Assembly (NCBI GenBank): GCA_002494125.1
Contig: DLBD01000136.1
Coordinates: 1 to 20,422, forward strand
Direction of reading: 5' to 3'
Source of the DNA: Ruminococcaceae bacterium UBA7030
GTDB taxonomy: Bacteria > Bacillota > Clostridia > Oscillospirales > Acutalibacteraceae
DNA: 20,422 nt
Shown here: one piece after another, positions 1 to 6,567 of the stretch
Numbering within the stretch: the first letter of the stretch is position 1
Layout of the letters: every line of letters begins with the position of its first letter
Notes under the pieces: model-generated
The model's input: only the letters and a program-made list of their open reading frames with translations
Told to the model about the DNA's origin: nothing
The model's database searches: none
Translations under genes and position numbers: made by a program

Positions 1-522
1 GACGGCGAGTTCCAGATCAACTTTTTGACCAACAACTTCATGGGCAGACTGCGCTCCTATGAGCTGCTCGGCTGCTTCCCGTACCAGATGATTGAAAACC
101 AGGTGTGTATGGGACCGATTGATACATCCTGTAATGCATTCTTAAGGCTTGCAAAAACACCGAAGGATTGCGTTGTGTTCAATGCCGTAAACAATCATAC
201 GCTTCCTCTCGGAGATATTATCCGCCAGATGAATGCAGCAGGTATAAATATCAGGTATACCGAATATGAAGAGTTTGCGCAAGCGCTTAACGAGGCGCAG
301 AAGGACCCCGAAAAGGCAGCAATCCTTTCATCAATGACTGCGTATATGAACCTTGCTCACGGTAAAAAGGTAGAAACAGTACCGTTTGAATCCCACTATA
401 CGACCCAGGTTCTCGCGCGTCTCGGCTTCTTCTGGAATGTCAGCAACGAGCGCTATGTAAAAGACTTTATCAATGTTCTTATGGGCTTCCGCTTCTTTGA
501 CAGCGATAATCTTACAAGATAA
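1..522 (+). CDS. C-terminal end of thioester reductase (SDR) module of an NRPS-like enzyme, 5' partial
   Basis: Only the last 173 residues are present; the frame is open from base 1 and stops at 520-522, so the true start lies upstream of the window. The segment resembles the C-terminal, substrate-side part of extended short-chain dehydrogenase/thioester reductase domains that end adenylation-carrier-reductase proteins: an arginine-rich FMGRLRSYELLGCFPY stretch, then a PIDTSCNAFLRLA helix, FNAVNNHTLPLGDII, and a C-terminal GFRFF. In such enzymes the domain releases a carrier-bound acyl or peptidyl thioester reductively as an aldehyde or alcohol with NAD(P)H. The NAD-binding Rossmann motif and catalytic Tyr/Lys would be upstream and cannot be checked. 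By eye its codons end in C more often (ttc, aac, acc) than those of the genes after position 935, and it lies inside the putative tRNA-bounded element described at 811. The family is fairly secure; substrate and product are unknown. Confidence 0.7.
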   Translation, partial: DGEFQINFLTNNFMGRLRSYELLGCFPYQMIENQVCMGPIDTSCNAFLRLAKTPKDCVVFNAVNNHTLPLGDIIRQMNAAGINIRYTEYEEFAQALNEAQKDPEKAAILSSMTAYMNLAHGKKVETVPFESHYTTQVLARLGFFWNVSNERYVKDFINVLMGFRFFDSDNLTR

Positions 523-563
523 GACTATTGTCCATTAAAAGAAACAATTCTGACTTATCACTT

Positions 564-801
564 ATGAATATTAAGGGCGGCTATTCAATCGAGGATTATG
601 AATATCTGATGGAAACACAGCTTAAATCTCAGATTATTCCCGAAGAATCACGCCGATATCGTTACCATAAATTTGTTGCTTGAAAAATGGGACGTTTTCC
701 GCGAGGAGCTTTTAAGCTACGAGGAAGCGCTTGAAACGGTTGAAAGCTTCAATTCAGACGAAATCAATGATGTGATAAGCAGTTTAGGCGAGGTGCGGTA
801 A
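564..801 (+). pseudogene. Small frameshifted ORF of unknown function
   Basis: An ATG at 564 opens a 39-codon frame (MNIKGGYSIEDYEYLMETQL...) that stops at 683. From about 652 the +1 frame continues coherently, with acidic and helical character (ADIVTINLLLEKWDVFREEL...), and stops at 799-801. Joined at roughly 648-655 the two parts give one plausible protein of about 79 residues, so I read it as a single gene broken by a one-base indel. Upstream of 564 the first frame stays open back to TTG 528, so the start is uncertain. No slippery heptamer is visible at the break. I do not recognise the family. The ORF ends 9 bases before the tRNA 3' fragment and may be a decayed gene at the edge of an integrated element. 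A sequencing or assembly error is equally possible. Confidence 0.35.
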
Positions 802-810
802 CGAAGGATA

Positions 811-835
811 GGTTCAAGTCCCGTCTCTCGCACCA
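811..835 (+). other. tRNA 3' fragment (T-loop to CCA), putative attachment-site remnant
   Basis: These 25 bases read as the 3' end of a tRNA: GG, the canonical T-loop TTCAAGT (813-819), the 3' T-stem CCCGT, a 7-base acceptor strand CTCTCGC (825-831), discriminator A and encoded CCA. The bases just upstream (ATA at 808-810) do not complete the T-stem, and no D-arm or anticodon arm precedes it, so this is not an intact tRNA. An acceptor of the form GCGAGAG would pair with it, which suits some clostridial tRNA-Leu genes, but the isotype is a guess. GCGAG at 788-792 can pair with 827-831, so an internally deleted tRNA is an alternative. Tyrosine-recombinase elements often integrate in the T-arm and leave exactly such a 3' fragment at their distal end. 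Confidence 0.6.
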
Positions 836-873
836 AAATAAGCGTATACCCATTTGGGTGTACGCTTATTTTT
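836..873 (+). terminator. Strong intrinsic terminator after the tRNA 3' fragment
   Basis: A 16-bp stem (AAATAAGCGTATACCC at 836-851 against 856-871, one G-T wobble) with an ATTT loop is followed by a short T run. It begins directly after the CCA of the tRNA fragment, as tRNA terminators do. It separates the upstream reductase region from the envelope operon. The A-rich 5' side suggests it could act in both directions. Confidence 0.85.
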
Positions 874-876
874 ATA

Positions 877-905
877 TTGTCTTTTCTTCGACATAATGAT
901 ATAAT
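877..905 (+). promoter_or_regulatory. Promoter of the envelope operon
   Basis: TTGTCT (877-882) and TATAAT (900-905) are separated by 17 bases, and a TG at 897-898 gives an extended -10. It lies just after the terminator and 30 bases before the ATG at 935, so transcription should start near 912. It would drive 935-5594. Confidence 0.7.
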
Positions 906-934
906 TACTTTATTAATATTTTATTGGTGGTAAT

Positions 935-2155
935 ATGTTTTTATATATTGATCCCGGAACGGGTAGTATGCTTTTTACTATTCTGATTGGTATAATCGGA
1001 ACGCTGGCTTTCTTTTTCAGAACGCTTATTGTTAAACTTAAATTTGTTTTTACCGGCGGAAAGAAAACTAATGCTTCTTCCGAAAGAGAGAGTATTGTTA
1101 TTTTCTCTGATGACAAAAGGTACTGGAGTGTTTTTAAGCCGATTTGCAGAGAGTTTAATAAGCGAAATATTAAAGTTAAATACTTCACTGCATCTGAGAA
1201 TGACGACGCACTTAAAAACGAATTCGAAAATATCGAGGCAGAGTTTATAGGCGAAAACAACAAAGCCTTCTCTAAACTGAATTTTCTTGACGCAAAGCTT
1301 GTTTTGTCAACGACCCCGGGTCTTGATGTATATCAGTGGAAAAGGTCTAAAAAAGTAAATTATTATTTGCATATACCTCATGCTGCAAGTGATATATCTC
1401 TTTATCGTATGTTCGGAATTGATTATTATGACGGAGTGCTTTTGTCAGGTGAGTATCAGGTTGATGAAATAAGACGGCTTGAGAGTGCCAGAAATCTTCC
1501 CGCAAAAGATATCGAGGTAGTTGGAATTCCCTATATGGACGATATGCTTGACCGACTTAAAATGAATTCGACTGTTCAGAGTGATATTAAAACAGTGCTT
1601 TTGGCGCCTTCATGGGGCAGTAGTTCTATTTTCAGCAAATATGGTAGCAGGGTAATTGAAGAGCTTACTAAAACAGGATACCATATAATTATCAGACCTC
1701 ATCCACAGTCCTTCATATCAGAAGCAGAAATGATTAATGAATTAATGATTAAGTATCCTGATAGTGATCTGCTTGAATGGAACAGGGATGCGGACAACTT
1801 CAATGTTCTAAACAAGTCAGATATACTTATTTCTGACTTTTCCGGTGTAATATTTGATTTTGCTTTAGTATATGACAAGCCTGTTATTTATACTGACACA
1901 GAATTTGACAAGTCGCCTTATGATGCATGGTGGATTGATGATGAGCTTTGGACCATATCAGCTTTGCCAAAAATAGGCGAGAAACTTGATGAAGACAATC
2001 TTTCAAACATAAAGGATTTGATTGATAACTGTATGGAGAACAATATTTATTCACAAAACAGGGAACAGTTAAGAACTGAAACCTGGGCAAATATTGGTGC
2101 GGGTGCAGAAAAGACAGTTGATTTTATTATTAATAAGCTTAACGAAATAGATTAA
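935..2155 (+). CDS. Membrane-anchored CDP-glycerol glycerophosphotransferase family protein
   Basis: 406 residues. Residues 1-10 carry a YIDPGTGS motif, followed by one hydrophobic segment (about 11-30) and a basic stretch, placing the main domain in the cytoplasm against the membrane. The rest fits the CDP-glycerol:poly(glycerophosphate) glycerophosphotransferase family (TagB/TagF type): HIPHA at 146-150, APSWG at 224-228, RPHP at 254-257 and the family signature DFSGVIFDFALVYDKP at 301-316. Such enzymes transfer glycerol-phosphate from CDP-glycerol to a lipid-linked acceptor or growing chain in teichoic acid synthesis. The family histidines, HIPHA and RPHP, are present. It is shorter than full TagF polymerases and has an unusual N-terminal anchor, so primase, polymerase or tailoring role cannot be decided. 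GGTGG lies just upstream of the ATG. The next gene begins 13 bases after the stop, with its ribosome site overlapping this stop codon. Confidence 0.85.
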   Translation: MFLYIDPGTGSMLFTILIGIIGTLAFFFRTLIVKLKFVFTGGKKTNASSERESIVIFSDDKRYWSVFKPICREFNKRNIKVKYFTASENDDALKNEFENIEAEFIGENNKAFSKLNFLDAKLVLSTTPGLDVYQWKRSKKVNYYLHIPHAASDISLYRMFGIDYYDGVLLSGEYQVDEIRRLESARNLPAKDIEVVGIPYMDDMLDRLKMNSTVQSDIKTVLLAPSWGSSSIFSKYGSRVIEELTKTGYHIIIRPHPQSFISEAEMINELMIKYPDSDLLEWNRDADNFNVLNKSDILISDFSGVIFDFALVYDKPVIYTDTEFDKSPYDAWWIDDELWTISALPKIGEKLDEDNLSNIKDLIDNCMENNIYSQNREQLRTETWANIGAGAEKTVDFIINKLNEID

Positions 2156-2171
2156 GGAGGCGGTTAAAATT
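2154..2171 (+). promoter_or_regulatory. Ribosome binding site with an apparent ATT start codon
   Basis: AAGGAGG at 2154-2160 is a near-perfect Shine-Dalgarno overlapping the previous stop (2153-2155). Eight bases later, at the ideal distance, the in-frame codon is ATT (2169-2171). The first conventional in-frame start, TTG 2199, is 38 bases from the site, too far to use it. GTG at 2173 is out of frame and stops within three codons. Confidence 0.65.
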
Positions 2172-4964
2172 AGTGTTTTAGAAATATTTTACAGTATATT
2201 GATTGAACCGCTTCAGATTCTTTTTGAAATTATATTTGCGCTTTCAAATGATGTTATTAAAAACAGCGGGCTGACAATAATCGTTCTCAGCCTTGCTATG
2301 AATTTCCTCGTTCTTCCTCTTTATAGGCGTGCTGATGCTATGCAGGAGGAACAGAGAGAAATAGAAAAGAAACTTGAAAAAGGCGTTAATCATATAAAAA
2401 AGACATTCAAGGGCGACGAGCGAATGATGATGCTCCAAACCTATTACAGACAAAATGATTATAAACCTGTATATGCGCTGAAGAGTGCTGCATCTCTTCT
2501 TCTCCAAATACCGTTTTTCATTGCAGCATATAGGTTTTTATCTACTCTTAACGATCTCAATGGTGCATCGCTTGGTTTTATTGAAGATTTAAGCAAGCCT
2601 GACGGATTAATAACTCTTTTCGGTTTATCAATAAATATTCTTCCGTTTATAATGACGGGCATTAATCTGATATCATCATTTATTTATTCAAAGGGCTATC
2701 CGATTAAAACAAAAATTCAGCTGTTTGCAATGGCGGCTTTTTTCCTTGTGTTTTTGTATAATTCACCTTCGGGACTCGTTTTTTACTGGACATTGAATAA
2801 TGCTTTTTCATTTCTTAAAACTATAGTTCTTAAAACTAAAAATCCTAAAGCAAGCGCAGTTGGTATTTCAAGCGTTCTTGGATTTGTTTTAATTATAATC
2901 GCTTTATTAACTAAACAACAGATAGGCGAAGATTACTTTACTCTTGCTGTTGGTGCATTTGTAATTATGCAAATGCCATTGTTGTTTTACAGATTAAAGG
3001 TTGTGAGAAGCAAGAACGTTAAGAGCAACGGTAAAGTAAAAGCACTTGATGAATATAAGCCTAATTACAAGCTGTTTATAAGCTGTTCTTTGTTTATGTC
3101 CGTGTTTATAGGAGTATTCATTCCCTCGAATATAATAACATCTTCGCCGCAGGAATTTGTGTTCTTAAGAAACTTTTTGCACCCGGATTATTATATCCTG
3201 TCATCGTTTTTTATTGCATTCGGTACATTTGTGTTGTGGTGCGGAGTATTCTACTATTTCTTTGATAACAAGAAAAAAGTAGCATTCGAAAAACTAATGC
3301 TCATAATTATTTTTTGCGCATTGGTTAACTATATGTTCTTTGGTAAGCGAACAGGAACGATTAATTCGTCTTTGACATATCTTACAGCTTTTTATATTTA
3401 TCCAAGTGAAGCTTTGATTAACATATCCTTATTGGGCATTATTGCCGCAATATCTCTTATATTATACAAGTTCCTTTTTACCAAGTTAAAAAGTGCAGTT
3501 ATTGTTGGGTTAATTGCTTTGTTATGTGCTTCTTCATATAATATTTATAATATTAATTCTGAAATATCAAAAGTTAAAACAGAGCAAGAAAATAATATAA
3601 CTGATGAATTCAAAGTGGAACTTAGTAAAAAAGGTCAAAACGTTGTGTTTATAATGCTCGATCGTGCCATGGGTGAGTATATTCCTTACATCATTAACGA
3701 AAAACCTGAAATTACAGATATGTATGACGGATTTACTTATTATTCCAATGTGATATCTTTTGGCGCTTTTACAAATTTCGCTTCGCCTGCTTTGTTTGGA
3801 GGTTATGAGTATACCCCGACTCAGTTGAATACAAGAAAAGATGAATCGCTTGGAGAAAAGCAAAACGAATCACTTTTAGTTATGCCTTCAATCTTTGATA
3901 AGAATGGGTATAACGTTACGGTTTGTAATCCTACATACGCAGGATATCAATTCGTTCCTGACTTAAGTATTTTTGACGAATACGATAATATAAAAAAGTA
4001 TAATATTTCAGAAGATTTCATTGATGAAGATGTTATTAATGAAATAATTGATAATAATAAGAGGAATTTTTTTGTACATAGTTTAATGAAGTCATCTCCG
4101 ATTGTTTTCCAGCCTTATCTATATTTGAAAGGTTCATATTGCATGAGCGGCGTTTTTCAAAACCGTGATGGATTGTATAAATCAAAAGGCGTAAACATTG
4201 ACTTTTTATTACCGTATAGTGTATTGGAACTAATGCCTGAAAATACTTCCGTAAATGAGAATACAAATGGTAACTTTTTGTTTTTGACTAATGATACTAC
4301 ACATAATCCTCAGTATCTTCAAACACCTGAATATGTGATTTCTGAAAATGTGGACAATACTGATTATTATCTGCAAAATGAAGATTTATTTATTGTTGAC
4401 GGAAAAAAGTTAAAAATGGAAAATGAAGATCACCTAAAACATTATCAAAGCAATATGGGAGCTTTGTTGAGACTCGGTGAGTGGTTTGAATATCTGAAAA
4501 AAGAAGGCGTTTATGATAATACGAGAATAATTATTGCTGCAGATCACGGTGCCGGATTTGATCAGATTGATGGATTTATAAAACGTAACACCGGTAATTA
4601 TGTAAGAGATATTAATATAGATGACCTTGAGTATTATTTCCCGTTACTTTTGGTTAAAGATTTTAATTCGACAGGATTCACTATATCTGATGAATTTATG
4701 ACAAATGCTGATGTACCTACAATTGCGTTTGAAGGCTTGATTGATAATCCGACTAACCCATTTACAGGTAACGAAATAAATAATCAAGAAAAGTACAATC
4801 ATAATCAATATGTTATTGCATCAGGTTACTATAGCATATATGAAAACTATGGAAATCAATTCCTTCCTGGAAAATGGTATTCTATTCATGATAACATTTG
4901 GGATAAGAACAACTGGCAGGTTGTTGCAGAAGATGCAATACTTACTAATGATGATGTCAAATAA
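2169..4964 (+). CDS. YidC/Oxa1-like membrane protein fused to a sulfatase/LTA synthase-type domain
   Basis: 931 residues if started at ATT 2169, or 921 from TTG 2199. Residues about 30-225 follow the YidC/Oxa1 insertase fold: first TM with GLTIIVLSLAMNFLVLPL, a charged cytoplasmic helical loop (RRADAMQEEQREIEKKLEKG), QIPFFIAAYRFLS, ILPFIMTGINL, and a final FYWTLNNAFSFLK. About 235-475 adds several more hydrophobic segments. From about 490 to the end is a soluble, presumably extracytoplasmic, alkaline phosphatase-superfamily domain: VVFIMLDRAMGEY (metal ligand D498), a GAFTNF turn whose T535 is the likely nucleophile, DTTHNP (709-714) and IIIAADHG (D792, H793). LTA synthases of this superfamily move glycerol-phosphate outside the membrane using a threonine nucleophile. 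The conserved YidC groove arginine is Asn45 here. It sits between a glycerophosphotransferase and an MBL-fold hydrolase. Domain calls are firm; the reaction is inferred. Confidence 0.85.
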   Translation: MSVLEIFYSILIEPLQILFEIIFALSNDVIKNSGLTIIVLSLAMNFLVLPLYRRADAMQEEQREIEKKLEKGVNHIKKTFKGDERMMMLQTYYRQNDYKPVYALKSAASLLLQIPFFIAAYRFLSTLNDLNGASLGFIEDLSKPDGLITLFGLSINILPFIMTGINLISSFIYSKGYPIKTKIQLFAMAAFFLVFLYNSPSGLVFYWTLNNAFSFLKTIVLKTKNPKASAVGISSVLGFVLIIIALLTKQQIGEDYFTLAVGAFVIMQMPLLFYRLKVVRSKNVKSNGKVKALDEYKPNYKLFISCSLFMSVFIGVFIPSNIITSSPQEFVFLRNFLHPDYYILSSFFIAFGTFVLWCGVFYYFFDNKKKVAFEKLMLIIIFCALVNYMFFGKRTGTINSSLTYLTAFYIYPSEALINISLLGIIAAISLILYKFLFTKLKSAVIVGLIALLCASSYNIYNINSEISKVKTEQENNITDEFKVELSKKGQNVVFIMLDRAMGEYIPYIINEKPEITDMYDGFTYYSNVISFGAFTNFASPALFGGYEYTPTQLNTRKDESLGEKQNESLLVMPSIFDKNGYNVTVCNPTYAGYQFVPDLSIFDEYDNIKKYNISEDFIDEDVINEIIDNNKRNFFVHSLMKSSPIVFQPYLYLKGSYCMSGVFQNRDGLYKSKGVNIDFLLPYSVLELMPENTSVNENTNGNFLFLTNDTTHNPQYLQTPEYVISENVDNTDYYLQNEDLFIVDGKKLKMENEDHLKHYQSNMGALLRLGEWFEYLKKEGVYDNTRIIIAADHGAGFDQIDGFIKRNTGNYVRDINIDDLEYYFPLLLVKDFNSTGFTISDEFMTNADVPTIAFEGLIDNPTNPFTGNEINNQEKYNHNQYVIASGYYSIYENYGNQFLPGKWYSIHDNIWDKNNWQVVAEDAILTNDDVK

Positions 4965-4982
4965 ATATAAAAAGAGGTGTGT

Positions 4983-5594
4983 ATGACCTTTCCGTATTAT
5001 ATTGAGCACATACCGTCGGTAAATGAAAATTTCAAAAACCTTTCAAGTGATGTTTTTATCTTCAAGGGTGAGAAAAATAACTATGTATACGACGTCGGCA
5101 ACGGCGGTGACGCTCTGAAACGTCTTAATGAAATTGAAAACAAAATAGCGATAATATCTCATTTTCATCACGACCATATTATGAATATTGATAAGTGTAA
5201 ATGGGTTGAGGTTTACGGGGGCAGGCTCACAAAAATTTGTATATTGCAGGGAACCGTAATTGAAGATGAGCTGATTATCAATGACGGAATTACTCTTCGA
5301 GCTTATTATTTGAGAAACTCTCATGCCAAGGACTTTCTTGTCCTTGAATGTGGTGATTATCTATTTCTTTCTGACAGTATTTATTGTACCGTAATTGACG
5401 GGAAGAGGGTATATAATGCAACTCTTCTTAAAGAGCAGATTGATGCGCTCGAAAAGTCTAATGCAAAGTATTTTGTAGTCAGCCACGACGATAAGCTTAT
5501 TTACACAAAAAACGAAATTATAGATAAGCTTAAATCAATATATAAAAGGAGAAATCCAAAGTTGCCGTATATACCGGAAGAAGCAGAGTGTTAA
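4983..5594 (+). CDS. Metallo-beta-lactamase-fold hydrolase
   Basis: 203 residues from ATG 4983. A GTG six bases earlier lies inside the ribosome site AAGAGG (4972-4977), so I prefer the ATG. The MBL signature HFHHDH is at residues 60-65 (H60, H62, D64, H65). Further likely metal ligands are H114 (NSHAKDF), D131 (FLSDSIY) and H168 (VVSHDD), giving a complete dinuclear site. There is no signal peptide or TM, so it should be cytoplasmic. The protein is at the short end of the family and lacks the extra domains of RNase J, glyoxalase II fusions or ComEC. It begins 18 bases after the YidC-sulfatase gene, in the same operon. A phosphodiesterase or nucleotide-alcohol hydrolase linked to polymer metabolism is possible but unproven. 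Its stop overlaps that of the convergent PAP2 gene by 3 bases and lies in a stem-loop. Confidence 0.8.
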   Translation: MTFPYYIEHIPSVNENFKNLSSDVFIFKGEKNNYVYDVGNGGDALKRLNEIENKIAIISHFHHDHIMNIDKCKWVEVYGGRLTKICILQGTVIEDELIINDGITLRAYYLRNSHAKDFLVLECGDYLFLSDSIYCTVIDGKRVYNATLLKEQIDALEKSNAKYFVVSHDDKLIYTKNEIIDKLKSIYKRRNPKLPYIPEEAEC

Positions 5595-5605
5595 CTCTGC
5601 TTCTT
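5578..5605. terminator. Shared stem-loop at convergent gene ends (possible bidirectional terminator)
   Basis: A perfect 12-bp inverted repeat, AAGAAGCAGAGT (5578-5589) with ACTCTGCTTCTT (5594-5605), flanks a GTTA loop. The stop codons of both convergent genes lie in or at the edge of this loop. There is no long T tract on either side, so termination strength is uncertain. Confidence 0.6.
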
Positions 5606-6454
5606 GTTCATATATCTATTTTCATAAATCTTAATTCCGGCTATTACTATTGTAAAGCTTATAATTGCTCCTGCTGTGATGTCGCTTAGATAATGCGCTC
5701 CCATAACAAGCCTTGTAAATCCAACTGTAAAGGTGTAAACAAGCGGAAGAAAAAAGCATATTGCTGTTTTATTCTCCCATTTTTTTGATATGTACGGCAG
5801 ATACATCATAAGAAAACTCATACCGGCACCTGCCGTGTGTCCGCTCGGAAACGACTTGTTGCCGTTAATTCCGTTTGGATGGTACCACGGTGTAAACGCT
5901 TCATAGTTTTGATTCTTGAGCAAATCCCGGAATCTTACTCTGCCCCAAAGGTATTTGCTGCCCTCGACAGTCGCAAGCTGAATAAGCATAATCAGTATCC
6001 CCATTATTGCTATTGTTCTTAACGGGGTTACCATTCGTTTAGGTATATGAATAAGCTTAATTGTCATAAGAATGATAATGCCAACACCGATTCCGTAAAC
6101 TATGCCGTAGGCTATATTGACTCCTTCGCCGCTTGTGTGATTTTCGTTTTCAAAAAGAAAATAGCTGCTCATATGAAAGCCGAGATATGCGCTTCCTCCA
6201 AGGCAGACGACATATCCCAAAAGCTTTTCTATCGGTTTTTCACAAGTCTTTACAAGAACTGCGCCCGCAAGCGGTGCAATCAGTCTTGACGGCATCTCGC
6301 CCGTGTTTCGAAACCATATTGCAAAAGGGTTTTCGGGATTGTTAAGCGCAATATCAATTTTTAAGTCAAAAAATGCTGCGAATACCATAAGCGCACAGCA
6401 AAGCGAATAGAAAAATATTATGTATGGTTTGTAGCTTTTACTTTTCAAAATCAT
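5591..6454 (-). CDS. PAP2-family membrane phosphatase
   Basis: 287 residues with about six hydrophobic segments. All three PAP2/phosphatidate phosphatase motifs are visible in the C-terminal half: K-x6-R near 167-175 (KYLWGRVRFR), PSGH at 203-206, and R-x5-H-x3-D at 248-258 (TRLVMGAHYLSD). The catalytic histidines are therefore H206 and H254, normally facing outward and removing phosphate from lipid pyrophosphates or phosphatidyl substrates. The family covers undecaprenyl-pyrophosphate phosphatase (BcrC-like) and phosphatidate phosphatases; I cannot choose. The start is uncertain: GTG 6457 overlaps the weak GGGAG site, ATG 6454 is only two bases from it, and TTG 6448 has the best spacing. It is convergent with and overlaps the envelope operon, so it is not co-transcribed with it, but a role in recycling lipid carriers for that operon is possible. 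Confidence 0.85.
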   Translation of the reverse strand: MILKSKSYKPYIIFFYSLCCALMVFAAFFDLKIDIALNNPENPFAIWFRNTGEMPSRLIAPLAGAVLVKTCEKPIEKLLGYVVCLGGSAYLGFHMSSYFLFENENHTSGEGVNIAYGIVYGIGVGIIILMTIKLIHIPKRMVTPLRTIAIMGILIMLIQLATVEGSKYLWGRVRFRDLLKNQNYEAFTPWYHPNGINGNKSFPSGHTAGAGMSFLMMYLPYISKKWENKTAICFFLPLVYTFTVGFTRLVMGAHYLSDITAGAIISFTIVIAGIKIYENRYMNKKQS

Positions 6455-6507
6455 CACTCCCGTAAAAATAATAGCATTAATTTAAGTTTAATTCAATAAT
6501 TAAAGTA

Positions 6508-6536
6508 TTGCCTTTTTTTATAATTAAGTGTATTAT
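6508..6536 (+). promoter_or_regulatory. Promoter of the cysteine synthase operon
   Basis: TTGCCT (6508-6513) and TATTAT (6531-6536) are 17 bases apart in the AT-rich gap between the divergent PAP2 and cysteine synthase genes. The start codon lies 31 bases downstream. Confidence 0.6.
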
Positions 6537-6567
6537 ATAAAAACTGAATAAATTAAAGAGGTAAGTT

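Noticed and set aside
640..660. Programmed frameshift joining the two halves of the 564-801 ORF
   Set aside because: No slippery heptamer, internal Shine-Dalgarno or downstream pseudoknot is visible at the junction; a plain indel is simpler.
788..835. Functional minimal tRNA formed by GCGAG and the tRNA 3' end
   Set aside because: The acceptor arms pair for only five to six bases, the T-stem is broken, and there is no anticodon arm, so decoding is not possible. Kept only as an alternative origin for the fragment.
4977..4982. GTG start for the MBL-fold gene two codons upstream
   Set aside because: The GTG overlaps the AAGAGG ribosome site, so the ATG at 4983 is the workable start.
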